A DNA stretch of 64,000 nt, taken from JAWKTM01 sp041399085. Its GTDB lineage: Bacteria; Planctomycetota; Planctomycetia; Pirellulales; Pirellulaceae. The notes under the pieces are model-generated. The model was not told the origin of the DNA. It made no database searches and saw only the letters and a list, made by a program, of their open reading frames with translations. Each line of letters opens with the position of its first letter. Within the stretch, counting starts at the first letter, position 1. Location: contig JAWKTM010000026.1 in the NCBI GenBank assembly GCA_041399085.1, forward strand, positions 1-64,000, given 5' to 3'. This document shows positions 56,501-63,123 of this stretch, one piece after another. Position numbers and translations under genes: made by a program.

Positions 56501-56804
56501 GCCGATCGCCGTCCGCGAAGGGAACCGCTTGCTGGTCGGCAACATCGACCGGCTAGTTACGGCGTATGATCGGAAGTCCGGCCAGCCGATCGCGGCGGAC
56601 ATTCTCGACTTCAAGACTGACATCATCATGCCGGGCGACGAGAAAACGCTGAACAAGAAGGTTCGCTATTATCAGCCGCAGCTTCAGGCGTATCGCCGCG
56701 CCGTCCAGCGCATCACGAATCTGCCGCCGGACAAAGTCACGGCGCGATTGTTGTTCACTTACCCGCGGCGAGTGATGTCGGTCGACGATCGCACGGATTC
56801 CTAA
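53556..56804 (+). CDS. AddA/RecB-like UvrD-family helicase-nuclease
   Basis: 1082 residues from GTG 53556, chosen for AAAGGA 6 nt upstream; ATG 53571 is the alternative. ATP-dependent dsDNA end processing for recombinational repair. Helicase motifs: I IRASAGTGKTYQLTNRFLR, Ia ATTFTRKAAGEI, II LLLDEFQDTS, III CVGDVKQAIYGWRGG, IV TSFRSSPVVIDTVNR, V MTVHQSKGLQFDIVVV and VI LYVAVTRAIHALHL. The C-terminal RecB/AddA nuclease shows its His in GTLIHAWFEQ, GNIDRLV, the catalytic DILDFKTD and YQPQLQAYRRAV. It lacks the N-terminal Fe-S cysteine pattern of AddB. No addB or recC/recD partner is nearby, and it is shorter than Bacillus AddA (~1230). Nuclease residues look intact. Confidence 0.9.
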   Translation: MIRRPMKHEVIRASAGTGKTYQLTNRFLRLLRMGEPLDEILATTFTRKAAGEILDRVLLRLAEAATNEKHLAELQSALGDDRLARADCLAMLTAAARNLHRLRVGTLDSFFAQLAGSFSLELGLPPGWRIVEEHVDRSLRSLAVEAVLDSDSTSELMTLVHSLTKGETSRSLERVVRDTIDQLYSVYRESDAEAWRKVPRPKLLGDDQLGETIDALRALTLPKHKNWEKARAADLAAIESQAWDDFIKGGIAGKIAAGEESYCGKPIEPPVQAVYETLLEHAKGLMLNRLADQTEATFQLLDKFHSHYQRFKSQYRALRFDDVTQGLARAADAVQVDNASFRLDARLRHLLLDEFQDTSLAQWTVLRPFAQRITAAKSDGSFFCVGDVKQAIYGWRGGVAEIFDAVDSELQDIETTPLDTSFRSSPVVIDTVNRIFEHLQDHENLGELASAVVNWQRQFNRHQTARAKYNGYTCLQAARRPNDDEPDDQKQTTLRYAAEEVARLSQLAPGHSIGVLVRRNEAVRQLIFHLRDLGIDASEEGGNTLLDSAAVRVLLSLIQLADHPGDQVAAYHLETSPLANDLHALAARPRSEASDDESTDEPTPTPSLLQPRAAGRVARLIRRQLMSDGYGPTIYYWSRRLADACNQRELRRLEKLLGLAYAYEATATTRPRDFLRFVETQKVRDPSAADVRVMTVHQSKGLQFDIVVVTELETDVIGQRDQLVTGRPSRTSPIDRVCRRASKEVRALLPESWQRLFTEADELDMAESLCVLYVAVTRAIHALHLIVGPSSETERSLHKTFGGLVRAALTDGERIEPQAIAFEHGDKHWYENPGVERTARRTSSTAPTESLTPLPVRLAAPAERRSRNLERVSPSGLEGGSRVKLSDVSSDDGIERSDSLRRGTLIHAWFEQILWIEDGLPESATLKQLANEVLESAISDEDLQQLLDEFQALLGDTRITGRLSRTAYPSLSDAELKVENERPIAVREGNRLLVGNIDRLVTAYDRKSGQPIAADILDFKTDIIMPGDEKTLNKKVRYYQPQLQAYRRAVQRITNLPPDKVTARLLFTYPRRVMSVDDRTDS

Positions 56805-56875
56805 ACCACTGTCCGCGACTCGACGGACTCCTCGATCTCTCCATTCTTCGTTCGGTCAAATCGCGAGGCCCAGCC

Positions 56876-58570
56876 ATGTCCGCAACCAGCGCTGAACCCA
56901 CCACTATCGTGGCGATCTACGCCGACCGCATCGCGGATTCCGCCGACCAAGTTGCGTTGTGGATTCATCGCGATGGACGTTTTCAATCGCTGTCGTGGGG
57001 AGAGCTGCATCAGGACGTGGTCCGCTGGGCGGCCGGGCTTCAAGCGGCCGGCGTCGCGGCCGGCGATCGTGTGCTGCAACTGTCCGAGAACCGTTATGAA
57101 TGGATCGTCGCCGATCTGGCGATTCAACTGGCCGGCGGCGTTCACGTGCCGGTTCACGCGCCGTTGACCGGCCCGCAGATTTGCGAACAACTGGCTCACA
57201 GCGGCGCGCGAATCGTGTTGCTTTCGACGGCCGACCAAGCGGCTAAGCTCGCCGGCGTCGCGGCATCTCTGCCGCCCGACGTGCGATATTTTTGCTACGA
57301 AGCGTGCGACACATCGCTCGGCAGCGCGGCCGTCTCGCCCATTGAACAATTGGCGCGCGACACGTCGGTTGATGAAGCGGCGGAGCTCGTGGCCAATGCT
57401 CGCTCGAACACCACGCCCGAGACGCTGTCGACGATTCTCTACACTTCGGGCACGACCGGCGAACCAAAAGGCGTGATGCTGACGCAAGGCAACTTGGCTT
57501 TCAACGCCTTGGCCACGATCGAAGCGTTCGGCGAACGCGAGGACGACGTGCGGCTGAACTTCCTGCCGCTCAGCCACATCTTCGCCCGCACTTGCGATCT
57601 CTACACCTGGATCGCACGTGGTTCGCAATTGGCTCTCGCTCAGTCGCGCGAAACCGTGGTGGCCGATTGTGCCGAAGTGCGTCCGACGCTGCTGAACGGC
57701 GTGCCATATTTCTACGACCGAGTGTATCGCTACTTGTGCGAACAAGGCCTGCACGAGCATCCGGGCGTGTTGCGGAAAGCGTTGGGCGACAACGTGCGGA
57801 TGTGTTGTTCGGGCGGAGCGGCCTTGCCCGATCATTTGTTCGACTATTTTGCAAGTCAGCAGTTGCCGCTGTTGCAAGGCTACGGCCTGACGGAAACGTC
57901 GCCGGTGATTTCGCTGTCGAGTGAAGCGAACGTGCGACGCGGCGCGGTTGGCAAAGCGATCCCCGGCGTCGAACTGCGGATCGCGGATGACGGCGAGATT
58001 CAAACGCACGGGCCGCATGTGATGGAGGGCTACTATCGCAACGAGCACGCGACTCGCGAAACGATCGACGCCGACGGCTGGCTGCACACAGGAGACCTCG
58101 GGCACATTGACGACGACGGTTTTCTCTTCATCACCGGGCGACGCAAAGAAATCTTGGTTACGTCGGGCGGCAAGAACGTCGCGCCGGTCTGGCTCGAATC
58201 GCTGCTGACGCAAGATCCGCTGATCCTGCAAGCGTTGGTCGTCGGCGACGGGCGGAATTTCCTAGCGGCGTTGATCGTGCCAAATCCCGACAATTTACGA
58301 GCCGCGATCATTCGCGACGCGATTCCCGTTTCGTCGCGCGAAGAGGCATTGGCGCATCCGCGCGTGCTGGCGATGTACGAAGCGGCGATTGCGGAGCGAC
58401 TGCGGAACGTCTCGTACTACGAACAAGTCCGCAAGTTCCGGCTGTTGGACCGAGGGTTCACGATCGAGTCGGGCGAGCTGACTCCGAAGATGAGTCTCCG
58501 TCGCGGCGTGATCGAAACGAATTTCGCCGCCGAAATCGCCGCCATGTACGCGTCGTCGTCGGAGTGCTAA
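56876..58570 (+). CDS. Long-chain acyl-CoA synthetase (AMP-forming)
   Basis: 564 residues; activates fatty acids through acyl-adenylate to acyl-CoA. ANL-superfamily motifs: LSTILYTSGTTGEPKGVML (A3), LNFLPLSHIFARTCDLY, NGVPYFYDRVYRYLCE, GYGLTETSPVISLS (A5), GWLHTGDLGHIDDDGFLFIT (A7), GRRKEILVTSGGKNVAP (A8) and the catalytic lysine near the end in GELTPKMSLRRG. The NGVPYFYDRVY and TSGGKNVAPVWLE words fit the FAA1/FadD15-type long-chain branch. It starts 71 bases after the helicase gene; no functional link is evident. Confidence 0.92.
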   Translation: MSATSAEPTTIVAIYADRIADSADQVALWIHRDGRFQSLSWGELHQDVVRWAAGLQAAGVAAGDRVLQLSENRYEWIVADLAIQLAGGVHVPVHAPLTGPQICEQLAHSGARIVLLSTADQAAKLAGVAASLPPDVRYFCYEACDTSLGSAAVSPIEQLARDTSVDEAAELVANARSNTTPETLSTILYTSGTTGEPKGVMLTQGNLAFNALATIEAFGEREDDVRLNFLPLSHIFARTCDLYTWIARGSQLALAQSRETVVADCAEVRPTLLNGVPYFYDRVYRYLCEQGLHEHPGVLRKALGDNVRMCCSGGAALPDHLFDYFASQQLPLLQGYGLTETSPVISLSSEANVRRGAVGKAIPGVELRIADDGEIQTHGPHVMEGYYRNEHATRETIDADGWLHTGDLGHIDDDGFLFITGRRKEILVTSGGKNVAPVWLESLLTQDPLILQALVVGDGRNFLAALIVPNPDNLRAAIIRDAIPVSSREEALAHPRVLAMYEAAIAERLRNVSYYEQVRKFRLLDRGFTIESGELTPKMSLRRGVIETNFAAEIAAMYASSSEC

Positions 58571-58598
58571 CACGACGATTGCGAAGTCGCGCCTGCCG

Positions 58599-58667
58599 AA
58601 CCGTTTGAAGCCGCAGGACGCGAGCCCTCCTACCCAACCGTTTGAAGCCGCAGGACGCGAGCCCTCC
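58599..58667. repeat. Two identical 32-bp tandem copies between convergent genes
   Basis: The 32-base unit AACCGTTTGAAGCCGCAGGA...CCCTCC occupies 58599-58630 and 58636-58667 with no difference between the copies and a 5-base spacer. It lies between the acyl-CoA ligase stop and the 3' end of the FliM-like gene. Exact identity in non-coding sequence points to recent duplication or copy correction. Confidence 0.85.
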
Positions 58668-58732
58668 GGTTTCGCGGCGCTGAATGACCGATGCTGCTTC
58701 GGTAAAAAGACAAATTGATCGCGGATCGGTTC

Positions 58733-59628
58733 TTACTCGTCCGAGAGCGATTCACCCAGACGCACGGCTTTGCGGCCGTTCTTCGCGCCGATGAAGGCCG
58801 CGAAGGTTCGACCGTCCGCGGTTCGCGCCACCAGCGGTTGGTCGCAGCGATGATCGGTCGCGATGATGTCGCCCACTTCCAAACTCTCCAGCGACGCGTC
58901 GTCCAGCGCGACTGGCGCGAGCTCGACGGAAAGCCAGTTTGCCGATGAATCACGCCCAGCTTGCTCGCCATGCTCCGCTTCGCAGCCAGCGAGCCGTTGC
59001 AGCCATTCCACCGGCAAGGCCCAATCCAATCGTCCCGCGGCGTCGGCCATCTCGAAGCGGCAACGGGTCCATACGCGCGGTGCATCGTCCCTGAGCTTCA
59101 ACGCGGCCCGATCGCTTACGACCTCGGCCAGTTGCACCGGGGGCGCGGAAGGCTCATTTCCAGCTTCGCGAGCGACGCATGTCGACAATGCTTCGATCCA
59201 ACATTGAATCGCTCGACCGGCCAAACGTTTTTCGATTTCGGTGAGCGGCCGGCAGAACAATCGCCGACGATTCGTTGCCGCCCAACATGCGGTCGATCAA
59301 CGGTTGCAGAATATCCAGCTCGACATGAAACACGCCGCCGTGCGTCTCGCCCGAATCGCTGCCACCGCGGTTCCGTGGTCATCGAATCCGCGGACGGCGT
59401 TTCAGCGGCCAACGAATCGTCCATTCGTGACCAAACCAGGCGAGCGAAACAGGTCGGCGACTCACAGTCGTTGAAAGCGGCGGCAACCGTCGTCGTCTCG
59501 GTCCGATCAACATGGATTCGGACCGGCACGCGAGCCAGACGCGACCAGCGATTCGCCAAGTCATCGGCCAGCGCCTGTTGCCAATCTCGTGAAACGAATT
59601 CGCCGCTCATAGCATCCTGCCCCATCAT
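58733..59628 (-). CDS. FliM/SctQ-like protein with SpoA domain, interrupted by two frameshifts
   Basis: About 297 residues after repair, from ATG 59628 (or 59610, MSGEFVSRDWQQALADDLAN). FliM-like middle region: GGVFHVELDILQPLIDRMLGG, RPLTEIEKRLAGRAIQCWIE, LRDDAPRVWTRCRFEMA. C-terminal SpoA: VELAPVALDDASLESLEVGD and FAAFIGAKNGRKAVRLGES. Frames change near 59372 and 59258, each explained by one surplus base. The N-terminal CheY-binding LSQxEIDALL of flagellar FliM is missing, so this could be a divergent switch protein or a type III secretion C-ring (SctQ) relative. No other flagellar or secretion gene is in the window. Confidence 0.78.
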
Positions 59629-59641
59629 GTCTCTCCCACGA

Positions 59642-59728
59642 GGGAGCCCGAGGCTCCTGCCGAGTTAAGCCGGGCGACCGCGGCTCCCAGTTCGCCATTC
59701 GTGGACTCGGCGGGAGCCTCGTGCTCCC
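59642..59728. repeat. 24-bp imperfect inverted repeat, likely terminator for the FliM-like/proA spacing
   Basis: GGGAGCCCGAGGCTCCTGCC+GAGT (59642-59665) faces ACTCGGCGGGAGCCTCGTGC+TCCC (59705-59728), 22 of 24 bases complementary, with a 39-base loop. It sits between the FliM-like start and the proA end (both minus strand). It could form a long stem in RNA or a cruciform. Confidence 0.75.
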
Positions 59729-59731
59729 GGA

Positions 59732-61027
59732 TCATTCGCGGATTTGACCGTCGCCGTAAGCCACGTACTTGTAACTGGTCAACTCTTTCAAACCGCAAGG
59801 GCCGCGTGCGTGAAGCTTATCGGTACTGATGCCGATCTCGGCGCTCAAACCGAATTCGCCGCCGTCGTTGAAACGCGTGCTGGCGTTCACCATCACCGCC
59901 GAGCTATCGACGGCCGTTACGAATCGCCGAGCCGCCGCCAACTGAGTTGTTATGATCGCGTCCGTGTGATGCGAACCGAAGCGATTGATATGCTCGATCG
60001 CCTCGTCCAACGAATCGACCACCTTCACCGAAATGATCGGGCCCAAAAACTCGGCCGCATAATCCTCGTCGCTCGCGGGCTTCGCCGACGGAACCAGCCG
60101 CAGCGTCTCGGCATCGCCCCGCAGCTCGACGTCCTGCTGGCCCAACGCCCGGCCGATCCGCGGCAGAAACGCGTCCGCCACTTCGCGATGCACCAACAGC
60201 GACTCGCACGCATTGCAGACGCCCATCCGCTGGCATTTGGCGTTCACCGTAATCCGCTCGGCCATTTCCAGATCGGCGCTCGAATCCACATACACATGAC
60301 AGTTGCCGGCGAAATGCTTGATGACCGGCATCTTCGCCTCGTCCGTCACTCGGCGGATCAAACTTTCGCCGCCGCGAGGAATCGCCACGTCGATATACTC
60401 GGCCAAACTCAGAAAATGCCCGACCGCCGCGCGATCCGTCGTCGCCACCAACTGCACGGCGTCGGCCGGCAAGCCGCAAGCTTCGGCCACCGTTTGCAGC
60501 ACGCTCACGATCGCTTGGCTGGAATGAGCCGCTTCCTTGCCGCCGCGCAGAATCACCGCATTGCCGCTCTTCAAACAAATGGCCGCCGCGTCCGCTGTCA
60601 CGTTGGGCCGCGATTCATAGATGAAGAACACCACGCCCAGCGGCACGCGAACCTTCGACACTTCCAGCCCGTTCGGCCGAAACGACGACTCGATCACTTC
60701 GCCCACCGGATCGGCCAGCATCGCGATCTCTTCCAACGCCATGGCGATCCCGCCGATTCGCGAGGGTGTCAGCCGCAGCCGATCGACCGCCGCGTCGGTC
60801 AAGCCATACGACGGCGCGGCTTCCAAGTCCAACTCGTTGGCCTTCAGAATCGCCGGGATTTCGTCGCGCAGCCGCTGAGCCGACGCGCGCAGCCAGCGGT
60901 TCTTTACCTCGCCCGTCACACCGGTCAGTTGCTCGGCAGCTCGCCGAGCACGCCGAGCCACGTCGACACAATACGCCTTCAGATCCTGCTGCTCCGCTAC
61001 CAATTCTTGCTGCTCCGTCGCGGCCAT
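59732..61027 (-). CDS. proA: Gamma-glutamyl phosphate reductase
   Basis: 431 residues from ATG 61027 (MAATEQQELVAEQQDLKAYC); ATG 61060 is an alternative. Second step of proline synthesis: gamma-glutamyl phosphate to glutamate-5-semialdehyde with NADPH. Visible: KNRWLRASAQRLRDEIPAIL, PLGVVFFIYESRPNVTADAA, SGNAVILRGGKEAAHSSQAI, DVAIPRGGESLIRRV, the catalytic cysteine in MGVCNACESLLVH, GSHHTDAIITTQ and FGLSAEIGISTDKLHARGP. No proB or proC is adjacent in the window. Confidence 0.95.
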   Translation of the reverse strand: MAATEQQELVAEQQDLKAYCVDVARRARRAAEQLTGVTGEVKNRWLRASAQRLRDEIPAILKANELDLEAAPSYGLTDAAVDRLRLTPSRIGGIAMALEEIAMLADPVGEVIESSFRPNGLEVSKVRVPLGVVFFIYESRPNVTADAAAICLKSGNAVILRGGKEAAHSSQAIVSVLQTVAEACGLPADAVQLVATTDRAAVGHFLSLAEYIDVAIPRGGESLIRRVTDEAKMPVIKHFAGNCHVYVDSSADLEMAERITVNAKCQRMGVCNACESLLVHREVADAFLPRIGRALGQQDVELRGDAETLRLVPSAKPASDEDYAAEFLGPIISVKVVDSLDEAIEHINRFGSHHTDAIITTQLAAARRFVTAVDSSAVMVNASTRFNDGGEFGLSAEIGISTDKLHARGPCGLKELTSYKYVAYGDGQIRE

Positions 61028-61294
61028 CAGTCGTCCACCCGTTTGCACGCTTGTTGTCATTGCCAAAGAGCCCGCAAAACGCGGGAAATCCAACGCCTTC
61101 GGATCGCGTCGAAGTATGCCCCAATCGCCCCCCAGCGTCAATGTCGTCGAACGGCCGCGCGATAGTCCGCAAGGCCCGTTGTCCGCGGCGGCTCGCTAGC
61201 AGACAATGCGAGGCCCTGGCGTCGCGGCGCGGAACGCTGCTCGCCCCGAACCAATGCTCACTCGACCGCCCACTCGACGCGGAAGGAACAACGC
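61028..61294. other. Divergent region between proA and the Nudix-fold gene
   Basis: 267 bases; includes the possible longer 5' end of proA (to 61060). No recognised RNA or repeat. Confidence 0.4.
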
Positions 61295-61912
61295 ATGTCG
61301 ATCGTCCATACCGAACACGTGCTCGTCGTGCCGACCCAGTTGCTGCACGACCTCGGCTATTTCCAAGGTTTCCACGACGACACGGACCGCTATCTGGAAC
61401 GCCTGCTGGACGCCGCCAACACCAGCTATCGGCCTCGCGACGAGATGGAACGCGACCCGTCGTTCAAGCAGTTGATTCCCTACGTCATCTTTCGCCACAC
61501 CGATGCCGACGGTCGAGTTCACGTGTTCGAGTACACGCGCGGCAAGGGCCAGGGCGAGCAACGGTTGCACAGCAAGCGGAGCGTCGGGATCGGCGGACAC
61601 ATTTCCAGCGACGACGCCGCGCAGGCGGATGTCTACGCCGAAGGCATGCGGCGCGAATTGGAAGAGGAAGTCGAGATCAACGCGGCTTACACCCAGCGCT
61701 GTGTCGGCTTGATTAACGACGACGAGACGGAAGTCGGCCGCGTACATCTGGGCGTCGTGCATATCGTGGACGTCGATACGCCCGACGTGCGGCCGCGCGA
61801 GGACGAAATCTTGGACGCCGGCTTCCGTCCGGTCGAAAGTTTGCTGCAAAATCTAGCTGGCTTCGAGAGTTGGTCGCGGATTTGCCTCGAAGCCCTGTTT
61901 GCCAGGCCATAA
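61295..61912 (+). CDS. Nudix-fold hydrolase-like protein
   Basis: 205 residues. A Nudix-like box runs from GIGGHISSDDAAQ to GMRRELEEEVEIN: the GGH opening, the REL-EE helix and the following EVEI match GX5EX7REUXEEXGU, with a longer spacer between the G and the REL helix. Before it, the FRHTDADGRVHVFEYTRGKG strand and a LHSKRSVGIGGH approach are typical of a small Nudix subgroup with an N-terminal helical extension (LLHDLGYFQGFHDDTDRYLE). The substrate is unknown; family members of this kind are sometimes labelled phosphoesterase. It lies 24 bases before the cysteine desulfurase, so probably in one operon. Confidence 0.8.
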   Translation: MSIVHTEHVLVVPTQLLHDLGYFQGFHDDTDRYLERLLDAANTSYRPRDEMERDPSFKQLIPYVIFRHTDADGRVHVFEYTRGKGQGEQRLHSKRSVGIGGHISSDDAAQADVYAEGMRRELEEEVEINAAYTQRCVGLINDDETEVGRVHLGVVHIVDVDTPDVRPREDEILDAGFRPVESLLQNLAGFESWSRICLEALFARP

Positions 61913-61936
61913 CTCTTTGCGATTCACCTCGTCCCC

Positions 61937-63115
61937 ATGATCTACATGGACAATCATGCCACGACCCGCGTCGATTCGCGCGTGGTCGAGGCGATGTTGC
62001 CGCTGCTGACCGATCACTACGGCAATCCGGCCAGCACCAGTCACGCGTTTGGCTGGGATGCGAAAGCTGCTGTCGACGCGGCTCGCGAAATGATCGCCGC
62101 GTCGCTGAACGCCTCGCCGCGCGAAATCGTGTTCACCAGCGGAGCGACCGAGAGCAACAATCTGGCGATCCGCGGCGTCTGCGAACGGTCGCGGCGGCGC
62201 GGCGATCATCTGATTAGCGTCACGACCGAACACAAAGCGGTGCTGGATCCGTTGGCCAAGCTCGGCCGGCGCGGGTTCGACGTGACGCTGCTTCCCGTGC
62301 GGCAACAAGGAACCGCCGACGCCGGGCGAATCGACTTGGACCAGCTTGCCGATTCGATCCGCGACGACACGGCGCTGGTTTCCGTCATGCTGGCGAACAA
62401 CGAAATCGGCACGCTCCAGCCGCTGGCCGAAATCGGTCGGCTGTGCAAACAACGCGGCGTGCTGCTGCATTGCGACGCGACGCAGGCGGTCGGCAAGCTG
62501 CCGGTCGACGTGCAGGCGTTGCAGGTCGATCTGCTGAGTCTCTCGGCCCACAAGATCTACGGGCCCAAAGGGGTCGGCGCGTTGTACGTCCGCCGGCGCG
62601 ATCCGCCCGTGCGGTTAGAGTCGCAGATCGACGGCGGCGGCCACGAGATGGGCTTGCGCAGCGGCACGCTCAACACGGCTTCGATCGTCGGCTTGGCCAC
62701 GGCGATCGAACTGTGCCGAGCCGAGATGGCGGACGAGTCCGTGAGGCTCCGAGGGTTGCGCGATCAGCTTTGGACCGGACTGAGCCAGCGGCTGAGCGAC
62801 ATTCAGTGCAACGGCCCCGAGCTGCGCGACGAGTTGCGATTGCCGAACAACCTGAATTGCACGTTCGACTATGTGGACGGCGAGGCGTTGATGATGAGCA
62901 TGCGCGAAGTGGCCGTGTCGAGCGGCAGCGCTTGCACGTCGGCGAATCCCGAGCCGAGTCACGTGCTGCGAGCCATCGGCTTGTCGGCCGACGCCACGCG
63001 TAGCAGTCTTCGGTTCGGCCTCGGCCGCTTCAACACCGAGGCCGACGTGCTGGCGACGATCGAGGCCGTGACGGAAGCCGTCCAACGCCTCCGCCGCCTG
63101 AGCAGCATGGCGTGA
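61937..63115 (+). CDS. Cysteine desulfurase (IscS/NifS type)
   Basis: 392 residues. PLP enzyme that takes sulfur from cysteine for Fe-S clusters and thio-modified tRNA. Visible: MIYMDNHATTRVDSRVVEAM, HYGNPASTSHAFGW, FTSGATESNNLAIRGV, TTEHKAVLDPL, LLHCDATQAVGKLPVDVQ, the PLP lysine in LSLSAHKIYGPKGVGALY, GGGHEMGLRSGTLNTASIVG and the catalytic cysteine loop SSGSACTSANPEPSHVL with downstream RSSLRFGLGRFNTEADV. This is a class I (IscS/NifS) active-site loop. It ends 8 bases before the convergent reverse transcriptase. Confidence 0.95.
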   Translation: MIYMDNHATTRVDSRVVEAMLPLLTDHYGNPASTSHAFGWDAKAAVDAAREMIAASLNASPREIVFTSGATESNNLAIRGVCERSRRRGDHLISVTTEHKAVLDPLAKLGRRGFDVTLLPVRQQGTADAGRIDLDQLADSIRDDTALVSVMLANNEIGTLQPLAEIGRLCKQRGVLLHCDATQAVGKLPVDVQALQVDLLSLSAHKIYGPKGVGALYVRRRDPPVRLESQIDGGGHEMGLRSGTLNTASIVGLATAIELCRAEMADESVRLRGLRDQLWTGLSQRLSDIQCNGPELRDELRLPNNLNCTFDYVDGEALMMSMREVAVSSGSACTSANPEPSHVLRAIGLSADATRSSLRFGLGRFNTEADVLATIEAVTEAVQRLRRLSSMA

Positions 63116-63123
63116 ACCGGTCG

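Noticed and set aside
56801..58231. Minus-strand ORF of 476 codons
   Set aside because: Antisense to the acyl-CoA ligase, whose motifs are complete.
59744..61165. Plus-strand ORF of 473 codons
   Set aside because: Antisense to proA; no protein-like motif.
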